Of a stretch of 64,000 nucleotides of DNA, positions 58,063-64,000 are shown piece after piece. Position 1 is the first letter of the stretch, and each line of letters begins with the position of its first letter. The position numbers were made by a program, and so were the translations under genes. The stretch comes from Brevundimonas sp. NIBR11 (GTDB lineage: Bacteria; Pseudomonadota; Alphaproteobacteria; Caulobacterales; Caulobacteraceae). Below the pieces are notes generated by a model, which searched no databases, was not told the origin of the DNA, and was given only the letters and a program-made list of their open reading frames with translations. The stretch is from contig NZ_CP115465.1 of assembly GCF_027912535.1 (NCBI RefSeq), positions 2,832,001 to 2,896,000 of the forward strand, given 5' to 3'.

Positions 58063-59443
58063 TCAGGCTGCCTTTCAGACTGTTCTGGTTGCCCTGTTCG
58101 ATCCTGACCGGAACGATCTGGCCGAGCAGATGATCCGCGCCGTCGACATGCACGGATTGGAGATAGGGGGAGCGCCCAATGGCCTGCCTCGCATGGCGGC
58201 CCTTCTTCTCGAGCAGGATGTTCAGAGTTTTGCCCGCCTGCGCCTGGTTGAAGGCGAGCTGCTGTTCGAGCAGCAGGTTCTGCAAGACCTTCAGCCGCGC
58301 CTTCATCACCTCGGCCGGGACCTGACCGGGCATGGCGGCGGCGGGCGTGCCCGGGCGCGGCGAATACATGAAGGAGAAACAGGACGCGTAGTTGACCTGC
58401 CGCACCAGATCGAGCGTGTCCTCGAACTCGCGATCGGTCTCTCCGGGGAAGCCGACGATCATGTCGCCGGCCAGGGCCAGGTCGGGTCGCGCCTCGCGGA
58501 TGCGGCCGATGAGGTCGATGTATTTCTGACGCCCATGCTTGCGGTTCATCAGCCGCAGGACTCGGTCCGACCCGGCCTGCACCGGCAGGTGCAAGTAGGG
58601 CATGAGCGCGTCCAGCTCGGCATGGGCCGCGATCAGGTCGTCGGACATGTCATTGGCGTGGCTGGTCGTATAGCGGATGCGGTCCAGCCCCGGGATTTCG
58701 GCCAGGGCCCGCGCCAGTCTGGCCAGGGTCCAGACCGTCCGATCCGGCCCCTCCCCGTCATAGGCGTTGACGTTCTGACCCAGCAGGGTGACCTCGCGTA
58801 CCCCTTGGTCCGCCAGACCGCGCGCCTCGGCCAAGACGCCCTCGACCGGCCGCGACCATTCGGCGCCGCGGGTATAGGGGACGACGCAGAAGCTGCAGAA
58901 TTTGTCGCACCCCTCCTGCACGGTGAGGAATGCGGTGTAGCCCTTGACCCCGCGCACGGCCGGCATGGCGTCGAACTTTTCGTTGGGGGCGAAGTCGGCG
59001 CCGATCCGCTCGCCCCGCGACCGGGCGGTGCGTGTCAGAAGCTCGGGCAGCTGGTGATAGGCCTGGGGGCCGACGACGATGTCGACCGCCGGGGCCCGCA
59101 GCATGATCTCTTCGCCCTCGGCCTGGGCGACGCAACCGGCGACCGCGATGGTCATGCCGCCCTCGCCCCGCTCCAGCTTGCGCTCGCGCATCTGCCGGAT
59201 TTTGCCCAGCTCGGAATAGATCTTCTCGCCCGCCTTCTCGCGGATGTGGCAGGTGTTCAGAATGACGAAGTCGGCGCCTTCGGGGCTGTCGGTCGTGGCG
59301 TATCCCAGTGGGCGCAGGACGTCGGCCATGCGCTCACTGTCATAGACGTTCATCTGGCAGCCGTAGGTTTTGATGAACAGCCGCTTGGCCCCTTCGGGGA
59401 CAGCAGCGGTCTCGACCTCGGGCCGGGTCAGGGTGTCGGACAT
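58052..59443 (-). CDS. miaB: tRNA-2-methylthio-N6-dimethylallyladenosine synthase
   Basis: A radical-SAM methylthiotransferase acting on i6A37 in tRNA. The 463-residue protein has the N-terminal UPF0004 cluster ligands Cys29 (TYGCQMN), Cys65 (NTCHIREKA) and Cys104 (AGCVAQAEG), the radical-SAM cluster Cys179/183/186 (GCDKFCSFC), and a C-terminal TRAM domain. All six ligands are intact. It begins 44 bases from the fur stop on the same strand. Confidence 0.98.
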   Translation of the reverse strand: MSDTLTRPEVETAAVPEGAKRLFIKTYGCQMNVYDSERMADVLRPLGYATTDSPEGADFVILNTCHIREKAGEKIYSELGKIRQMRERKLERGEGGMTIAVAGCVAQAEGEEIMLRAPAVDIVVGPQAYHQLPELLTRTARSRGERIGADFAPNEKFDAMPAVRGVKGYTAFLTVQEGCDKFCSFCVVPYTRGAEWSRPVEGVLAEARGLADQGVREVTLLGQNVNAYDGEGPDRTVWTLARLARALAEIPGLDRIRYTTSHANDMSDDLIAAHAELDALMPYLHLPVQAGSDRVLRLMNRKHGRQKYIDLIGRIREARPDLALAGDMIVGFPGETDREFEDTLDLVRQVNYASCFSFMYSPRPGTPAAAMPGQVPAEVMKARLKVLQNLLLEQQLAFNQAQAGKTLNILLEKKGRHARQAIGRSPYLQSVHVDGADHLLGQIVPVRIEQGNQNSLKGSLIGA

Positions 59444-59487
59444 GCCGGCCTTCTAGTCCGCAGGTCGTCCGGGCGCCACGCCGTCGA

Positions 59488-59967
59488 TCAGGACAACTGG
59501 TCCGGGTTCACCCGCGCCGCGTTGCGGTGGAAGATCAGGCCCTCGCGCTTGGATGGTTCGGCGCCGTCGATGGCCTTGCCGTAGAGTTCCAGCTTGTGGC
59601 CGACCAGTTCGAAGCCCAGGCGTTCGGCGATCTCGGTCTTCAGTCGTTCAATCTCGGCGTCGAAGAATTCGATGACCTCGCCGGTCTTGGTGTCGATCAG
59701 GTGGTCGTGGTGGTCGTCGCCGGCCTCTTCATAGCGGCTGCGGCCGTCGCCGAAATCGTGCTTCTCGACGACTCCGGCTTCCTCGAACAGACGCACGGTG
59801 CGGTAGACGGTGGCGATCGAGATGTGCGGATCGATGGCGGAGGCGCGGCGGTACAGTTCCTCCACGTCGGGATGGTCCTCGGCGCTGCCCAAGACGCGGG
59901 CGATCACCCGGCGCTGTTCGGTCATGCGCATGCCGCGCTCGGCGCAGAGTTTTTCGATCCGGTCCAT
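59488..59967 (-). CDS. fur: Fur-family metal-responsive repressor
   Basis: A 159-residue Fur-type regulator. The winged helix is RMTEQRRVIARVLGSAEDHPDVEELYRRASAIDPHISIATVYRTVRLFEEAGVV; the metal-binding loop is DDHHDHLIDTKTGEVIEFFD (His86, His87, His89). No C-x-x-C structural zinc pairs are present in the C-terminus, as seen in many alphaproteobacterial Fur/Mur proteins; iron or manganese could therefore be the effector. It sits upstream of miaB and downstream of rimI with a 42-base gap. Confidence 0.95.
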   Translation of the reverse strand: MDRIEKLCAERGMRMTEQRRVIARVLGSAEDHPDVEELYRRASAIDPHISIATVYRTVRLFEEAGVVEKHDFGDGRSRYEEAGDDHHDHLIDTKTGEVIEFFDAEIERLKTEIAERLGFELVGHKLELYGKAIDGAEPSKREGLIFHRNAARVNPDQLS

Positions 59968-60009
59968 GGGCGACGAAGATAGAGGGGCGATCCGCTCGAG
60001 GGAAGCCGT

Positions 60010-60441
60010 TCAGGCGAAGTTGCGAACCAGGATGAGCGCATCGACCGCCGGGCCGTCCGCACGCGGATAATAGCGAGGCCTGCGCCCCGCGGTCTTGAAC
60101 GCAAGCGAGCCGTAGAGAGCGCGGGCCGGGGCGTTGTCCTCAGCCACTTCGAGGAACATCCGGTTCGCGCCGAGTTCGGCTGCGCGCCTGCTCGCCGCCT
60201 CGACAAGACGCCCCCCCAGCCCTTGCCTCCGGGCCGATGGCCGGACGGCGAGGGTGAGGATTTCCGCTTCGTCGGCCACGACCCGGATTAGGATAAGGCC
60301 GTCGTTGTCGCCTTCCAGAACCACGCCCGCTTGGCCCAGAAGATCGGCGAAGGCGACCGCAGACCAGGGCGTGTGGAACGACTCGGCGTGCAACTCGGCC
60401 AGGCCCTGCGCGAGGGCGTCGGGTTCGGCTGTCGTGTTCAT
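60010..60441 (-). CDS. rimI: Ribosomal-protein-alanine N-acetyltransferase-like GNAT
   Basis: A 143-residue GNAT acetyltransferase with the acetyl-CoA motif LTLAVRPSARRQGLGGRLVEAASRRAAELGANRMFLEVAEDNAPARALYGSLAFKTAGRRPRYY. Placement directly after tsaB with a four-base overlap matches the common tsaB-rimI pair, which supports the assignment to N-terminal acetylation of ribosomal protein S18. Confidence 0.93.
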   Translation of the reverse strand: MNTTAEPDALAQGLAELHAESFHTPWSAVAFADLLGQAGVVLEGDNDGLILIRVVADEAEILTLAVRPSARRQGLGGRLVEAASRRAAELGANRMFLEVAEDNAPARALYGSLAFKTAGRRPRYYPRADGPAVDALILVRNFA

Positions 60442-61094
60442 AGGCCCAACACGACCGGTCGGGCCTGACCGGGCAGGCGTGTCGGCGGCGTGGCGTCCGG
60501 CGCGCGAAGATATAGCGGCCGAGGCGGATTTGCCGCAGGGTCGTGGGCCGCCGTCAGAGCCGCAAGCGCCGCTGGCGCGGGGGTGGTGGCGGCCTCGCCA
60601 GAGCCGCCGACAAGGGCCGCGCCGGACCCGGTCATTTTCCAGTCTCCCTCGGCCAGCAAGGCGGTCGCGTCCTCAATCGACAAGGCCTCCGGTTTCGACA
60701 CAGGTGCGCCGTTCCGGAAACGCTGGAGGTAGACCTGACTGCGACGGGCGTCGATCACCGCCGCCGTTGCGCCCCGTCCGTCGTCGGCGGAGCGGGCCAG
60801 GGCTTCCAGGGTCGAGACACCCACCACCGGCAGACCCAAGGCCGCGCCAAGACCCTGAGCGAAGGCCAAACCGACCCGCAGACCTGTGAACGACCCCGGC
60901 CCGACAGTGACGCCGATCCGGTCCAGCGTTTCGAACCCGCCGCCGGTCTCGGCGACCGCATCGCGGACGAAGCCTCCCAACCGTTCGGAATGGCCGCGCG
61001 CCATGAGCTCGGTCCGCACGCCGAGCGGGCGGCCGTCCTCGAACACGGCGGCCGTGCAGGCGTCGAGCGCCGTGTCGATGATCAGCACCCTCAT
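60438..61094 (-). CDS. tsaB: TsaB, tRNA threonylcarbamoyladenosine biosynthesis protein
   Basis: A 218-residue actin-like fold protein that partners TsaD and TsaE in making t6A37 of ANN-decoding tRNAs. It starts MRVLIIDTALDACTAAVFEDG and carries the TsaB motif VTVGPGSFTGLRVGLAFAQGLG. No catalytic role of its own is expected. It overlaps rimI by four bases, and lies 13 bases downstream of an XRE regulator. Confidence 0.97.
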   Translation of the reverse strand: MRVLIIDTALDACTAAVFEDGRPLGVRTELMARGHSERLGGFVRDAVAETGGGFETLDRIGVTVGPGSFTGLRVGLAFAQGLGAALGLPVVGVSTLEALARSADDGRGATAAVIDARRSQVYLQRFRNGAPVSKPEALSIEDATALLAEGDWKMTGSGAALVGGSGEAATTPAPAALAALTAAHDPAANPPRPLYLRAPDATPPTRLPGQARPVVLGL

Positions 61095-61107
61095 CGGGCC
61101 GCCCCGG

Positions 61108-61491
61108 TCAGGGAGTCGGCGCGAGGGCCTCGGTGATCCGGGCCAGGGCCTGACGCAGCGCGCGGTCGCGGATCAGGGGAAAGGCGGCGGCGACCACCCG
61201 TCCCTCGGCTGTGGCGGTCATGAAACCCAGGTTGGGCAAGTCGTCGGTCGCAGGCTCCGCGCCCGGCGACGGATCGGGAAACAGGGCGCCCGGCGCGACG
61301 CCCAGAGCTATGGCGATGTCGTTCAGACGCGAAGCCGAGATCCGGTTCTGACCCGCCTCGTATTTCTGCACCTGCTGCGGGCTGACGCCGAGGCGTTGCG
61401 ACAAGGCGGTCTGGGACAACCCCAAAGCCACGCGTCGCGCGCCGATCCGACGTCCGACCAAGGCGTCGATGGCGTCTGGCGATCGCGGCAT
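61108..61491 (-). CDS. XRE-family transcriptional regulator
   Basis: A 127-residue HTH protein: ALVGRRIGARRVALGLSQTALSQRLGVSPQQVQKYEAGQNRISASRLNDIAIALGVAPGALFPDP, then a short C-terminal helix (RDRALRQALARITEAL). The segment QQVQKYEAGQNRISASRL is nearly the same as QQIQKYEKGANRISASKL in the regulator at 54082-54495, so the two are recent paralogues. It is 13 bases upstream of tsaB and probably co-transcribed with it. Target unknown. Confidence 0.9.
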   Translation of the reverse strand: MPRSPDAIDALVGRRIGARRVALGLSQTALSQRLGVSPQQVQKYEAGQNRISASRLNDIAIALGVAPGALFPDPSPGAEPATDDLPNLGFMTATAEGRVVAAAFPLIRDRALRQALARITEALAPTP

Positions 61492-61560
61492 GACGGCGGC
61501 TCCGGCTGTCTCTACGATCGGATCGTTTCACATCGTCGCCCCGAGTGCAATCTTTTCGTT

Positions 61561-62151
61561 TCATTCGTCGAGTCTTGCGCGGACGGCGGCGACGCGGGCG
61601 ACGGCGGCGCGGTCGAGGCGTGTTTCGGTTTCAAGTCCGGCCGGGCCGCCTGTCACATAGAGATGGTCGCCGTCGGCGCGTTGGTACAGGCGCACCAGGC
61701 GGGTGCCGTCGGTCAAGTCGATGACGCAGCCCTGATCGCGGCGCGGCCAGCGCTCCGGGTCGAACTCCAGAACGACGCCGGAGGCGGCCCATGGGGCGAG
61801 CTCGTCATTTGAGAGTTGCATCCGTTCGATGGTGGTCGGGGCAGCGGACGGGGTTGAGCCGAAGTCGCGGCGGGGGCTTTCGAGGCCGGTCGCTGGCGCC
61901 GGTGACGGATACGTTTCGCGGGCGAGGATCAAGGCGAGATCCTCGGGTGTTGCGTCGAGGGCGCCGGTCAGGCGACGCTGGACATCGGGGCGAAAGAGGC
62001 CGGGGCGTTTGCCGCTTTCGTAGAGGCCCCAGCCCTGGCTGGTCATGCCAATGCGGACGCCTGCCTCGGCCTGGCTCAGGCCGGCGTGGCGGCGGAGGGT
62101 CGCCAGACCCTCGCCGAGGGCGGCAGCGTCCGGATCGGGTGCGAAGCGGGC
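61561..62151 (-). CDS. XRE-family regulator with a C-terminal domain
   Basis: A 196-residue regulator. The HTH is GEGLATLRRHAGLSQAEAGVRIGMTSQGWGLYESGKRPGLFRPDVQRRLTGALDATPEDL. A Pro/Ser-rich linker (about 85-115) follows, then a C-terminal beta-rich domain (GCVIDLTDGTRLVRLYQRADGDHLYVTGG) reminiscent of the S24/LexA-like fold. No Ser-Lys catalytic pair is recognisable, so cleavage is not predicted. I prefer ATG 62151; a TTG at 62214 is the alternative. Target unknown. Confidence 0.82.
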   Translation of the reverse strand, partial: ARFAPDPDAAALGEGLATLRRHAGLSQAEAGVRIGMTSQGWGLYESGKRPGLFRPDVQRRLTGALDATPEDLALILARETYPSPAPATGLESPRRDFGSTPSAAPTTIERMQLSNDELAPWAASGVVLEFDPERWPRRDQGCVIDLTDGTRLVRLYQRADGDHLYVTGGPAGLETETRLDRAAVARVAAVRARLDE

Positions 62152-62226
62152 CATGGGGGATTGTGCCTTGTCCCGGGGCAGGAGGCGAGACGAAAAAGTT
62201 TCACCCACGCTCAAGCGGTAGCGCCC

Positions 62227-62784
62227 TTAGATCACCTGTTCGACGCTGGTGACCTCGGGCACGTAGTGTTTCATCATCTGCTCGACACCGGCCTTGAGCG
62301 TCATGGCGGAGGACGGACAGCCGGCGCAGGCGCCGCGCATGCGGAGCTTCAGCACGCCGCTCTCCTCATCGAAGGCGTCGAACAGGATGTCGCCGCCGTC
62401 CTGGGCGACGGCCGGTCGGATGCGGCTGTCGAGCAGAGCCTTGATCTCGGCGACGATCTCTGAGTCCTCGGCGCCGTCATCCCCCGAGACGTCCCCGTCG
62501 CGCAACAGGGGCGCGCCGGAGACGAAATGATCCATGATGACCGACAGGATCTCGGGCTTCATCTCCGACCAGTCGCGGCCGTGCTCCACCTTGGTGACCG
62601 AGACGTAGTCGGCGCCGAAGAAGACGCCGGAGACGTCCTCGAGCGTGAACAGGGCCTCGGCCAGGGGAGAGGCCGTCGCCTGGTCGATGGTTAGGAACTC
62701 ACGCGAACCGGCCGGAGCTACATCGCGACCGGGCAGGAACTTCAGCGCGTTCGGGTTCGGGGTCGGTTCTGTCTGGATGAACAT
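62227..62784 (-). CDS. Nfu-type iron-sulfur cluster scaffold
   Basis: A 185-residue NfuA-like protein: an N-terminal Nfu_N domain (MFIQTEPTPNPNALKFLPGRDV) and a C-terminal NifU-like domain with the cluster-binding GACAGCPSSAMTLK (C-x-x-C). This delivers Fe-S clusters to target proteins. ATG 62784 is used; the frame runs upstream to 62916 through a repeat-rich leader without homology. The leader carries tandem GAGTCCGG-type repeats. Confidence 0.95.
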   Translation of the reverse strand: MFIQTEPTPNPNALKFLPGRDVAPAGSREFLTIDQATASPLAEALFTLEDVSGVFFGADYVSVTKVEHGRDWSEMKPEILSVIMDHFVSGAPLLRDGDVSGDDGAEDSEIVAEIKALLDSRIRPAVAQDGGDILFDAFDEESGVLKLRMRGACAGCPSSAMTLKAGVEQMMKHYVPEVTSVEQVI

Positions 62785-62836
62785 GGGCGGGAGATGCGCC
62801 TGGGGCGGAAGGTTCGCAAGTCCGGCCCCGACCCGT

Positions 62837-62878
62837 CCGGACTCGAAAAATAGAGTCCGGAGAGTCCGGATAGTCCGC
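62837..62878. repeat. GAGTCCGG repeat and hairpin upstream of the nfu gene
   Basis: CCGGACTC (62837-62844) pairs perfectly with GAGTCCGG (62853-62860) around an A-rich eight-base loop. Two more AGTCCG units follow in direct tandem at a nine-base period (62862-62868 and 62871-62877). They lie about 55-95 bases upstream of the nfu start and could bind a regulator or form an RNA structure in its leader. Confidence 0.6.
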
Positions 62879-63043
62879 TTGGTGAGCTCAAAGCATCGTC
62901 TGACCCGTGAGGTCATGACGGCCCTCCGCTCAAACAGACCCAGTATGGGGCGTTTCAGCGGTGATGGGTAAAAGGGCTCTCAATGGAGCCGGACGTTCAA
63001 ATCGCTGGAGAATTCTGACGATCGGTTGATTGGTGTACGACTT

Positions 63044-63087
63044 CCTTCTCCCCTCGCGGGTCGACAAAGGACCGCAAGGGGAGAAGG
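63044..63087 (-). terminator. Strong hairpin after uspA
   Basis: CCTTCTCCCCT (63044-63054) is exactly complementary to AGGGGAGAAGG (63077-63087); GCGG/CCGC inside adds four pairs. It begins five bases past the uspA stop (63092, minus strand). No T-run follows, so it may be a rho-assisted or exonuclease-blocking hairpin. Confidence 0.6.
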
Positions 63088-63091
63088 GAGG

Positions 63092-63559
63092 TCAGGCCAA
63101 ATCCTCGATCTCGGCGTCCGTCAGTTCTCCCGGCACGATAGTCACCGGCAGCTTCCGCCCGCCGAAGGCCGCGCCCTGTTTGAGGACGGCGGAGACCAGG
63201 GGGCCCGGGCCGCGACCGCCCGCGCCGGCGGCGAGGACCAGGATCTTGATCTCCGGATCGTCGCCGCAGACCTTGCGGATGGCGGACTGGGGTTCGCCCT
63301 CCTCGATCAGGAAGACGGGCTGGGCGCCCGAGCGTTCCTGGGCCTCCTCGCCGAGACGGTTCAGAAGCTGTTCGGCCTCGGCCCGCTGCTGACGCTGGAT
63401 TTCCTCGCGGACGCCCGCCCAATGTTCGTCCGATCCGCCGGGAATGATCCGCAGAAGCGCCACGCGGCCGCCGGTCGACCGCGCCCGGCGCGAGGCGTAG
63501 CGCAGCGCCGCCTCGAACTCGGGGCTGTCGTCGACGACGACGAGGAACTTCCGGGGCAT
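63092..63559 (-). CDS. Universal stress protein (UspA family)
   Basis: A 155-residue UspA-fold protein: KFLVVVDDSPEFEAALRYASRRARSTGGRVALLRII at the start and IKILVLAAGAGGRGPGPLVSAVLKQ with a Gly-rich nucleotide-binding-like loop near the end, closing GGRKLPVTIVPG. The typical G-2x-G-9x-G-(S/T) loop is imperfect, so ATP binding is uncertain. Its ATG shares one base with the GDH stop (63559), so it is translated with the dehydrogenase. Confidence 0.88.
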   Translation of the reverse strand: MPRKFLVVVDDSPEFEAALRYASRRARSTGGRVALLRIIPGGSDEHWAGVREEIQRQQRAEAEQLLNRLGEEAQERSGAQPVFLIEEGEPQSAIRKVCGDDPEIKILVLAAGAGGRGPGPLVSAVLKQGAAFGGRKLPVTIVPGELTDAEIEDLA

Positions 63560-64000
63560 CAGAGTGCGCCCGCGACCTGACGGATCTGACCGTTGGCGAT
63601 GGTCAGTTTGGCGAAGGTCCAGCCCGTGCCCGAGGCCTCGATCTCGTCCACCGCGGCGCGGACGCCCTCTACGATGTCCAGACGCGGTCCGATCCAGGCG
63701 TCGACAGCGGCCTCGGCGGTCGCCTCACTGTCGCCCACGGCCGGGTCGGAGGCCTTGGCCACCGCGCGGGTCAGGGCGACCTGTTCGGCCATGAGGTCCT
63801 CGATCAGTCGACGCACGGCCAGCCGGTCGAAATGATCGCCCGACGGCACGGCGCCGGCGGCGGCGCGCAGGCGATCGAAGTCGAAGGCGGCCCCGACCTG
63901 GTGATAGAGGCGCGCCATCCGGGGCTCCGACCAGCCAGCCTCTTGCGCCAGATCGCCGATGTCGGCGGTGGCGACGAGGGGCCGCAGCATGGCGATGGTC
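63559..64000 (-). CDS. NAD-specific glutamate dehydrogenase, C-terminal end (partial)
   Basis: The minus-strand frame is open from the window edge to the stop at 63559, giving 146 residues: IAMLRPLVATADIGDLAQEAGWSEPRMARLYHQVGAAFDFDRLRAAAGAVPSGDHFDRLAVRRLIEDL, ending GQIRQVAGAL. This is the helical C-terminal tail of the very large (about 1600-residue) bacterial NAD-GDH (GdhZ type), which converts glutamate to 2-oxoglutarate and ammonia. The body of the gene lies right of the window. Confidence 0.88.
   Translation of the reverse strand, partial: TIAMLRPLVATADIGDLAQEAGWSEPRMARLYHQVGAAFDFDRLRAAAGAVPSGDHFDRLAVRRLIEDLMAEQVALTRAVAKASDPAVGDSEATAEAAVDAWIGPRLDIVEGVRAAVDEIEASGTGWTFAKLTIANGQIRQVAGAL

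Larger units (their letters stand above)
62785..63091. other. Leader and gap between the nfu gene and uspA
   Basis: About 300 bases without a gene. It holds a hairpin and tandem repeats near the nfu start (62837-62878) and a strong 11-bp hairpin just past the uspA stop (63044-63087). Between them (62880-63040) I see no further structure. Confidence 0.5.

Overview
The window is a GC-rich alphaproteobacterial chromosome segment, most likely Caulobacterales and probably Brevundimonas-like. This rests on gene order (dnaK-dnaJ-dapB, grpE-hrcA facing rph, pnp-rpsO-truB-rbfA, infB-ylxR-nusA-rimP, lnt-ybeY-phoH-miaB), on a large NAD-specific glutamate dehydrogenase beside a UspA gene, on TorF-type porins, and on frequent GTG/TTG starts. 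No 16S or other species-level marker is present, so the genus is inference.

Region 1 (1-6653) is the right part of an integrated mobile element. It carries a serine recombinase, a two-gene minus-strand cargo unit (coiled-coil protein and small membrane protein) facing a DUF2971 gene, an HUH-type replication or nicking protein, an iteron-bearing non-coding region, and a tyrosine integrase. It ends in an orphan 3' half of tRNA-Thr(CGU), the expected att duplication. The intact tRNA and left end should lie upstream of base 1.

Region 2 (6843-14547) is a signalling and surface cluster. Two TadG/TadE-like proteins, one with a von Willebrand A domain, flank two single-domain response regulators and a 1129-residue hybrid kinase. 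The kinase reads HAMP-HisKA-HATPase-REC-Hpt-EAL, so phosphorelay and c-di-GMP hydrolysis are joined in one protein.

Region 3 (14664-23437) is a kdp potassium-ATPase operon in the order small peptide, kdpF, kdpA, kdpB, 51-aa membrane peptide, TorF-like porin, kdpC, kdpD, kdpE. Three tiny overlapping genes follow (23603-24125).

Region 4 (24279-37975) holds metK with a palindromic operator candidate, two small secreted-protein pairs that look like paralogues, trmB, dapB, dnaJ, dnaK with a heat-shock-type promoter, an AlkB-like gene, a dienelactone hydrolase, a grpE broken by a frameshift at an A6 run, hrcA, rph, and two envelope genes.

Region 5 (37976-53421) is the translation and RNA core on the minus strand: pnp, rpsO, truB, a lipoprotein, rbfA, three envelope genes, infB, an YlxR/L7Ae-type protein, nusA, rimP, a membrane protein, dut and coaBC. 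A terminator-like hairpin sits just upstream of rimP.

Region 6 (53533-64000) has a lipoprotein with a toxin-like C-terminal pattern, four XRE regulators interleaved with lnt, ybeY, phoH, miaB, fur, rimI and tsaB, then an Nfu-type Fe-S scaffold, uspA and the 3' end of the NAD-GDH gene. No CRISPR array, rRNA or complete tRNA gene was seen. The best candidates for something undescribed are the island cargo and its replication/integration module.
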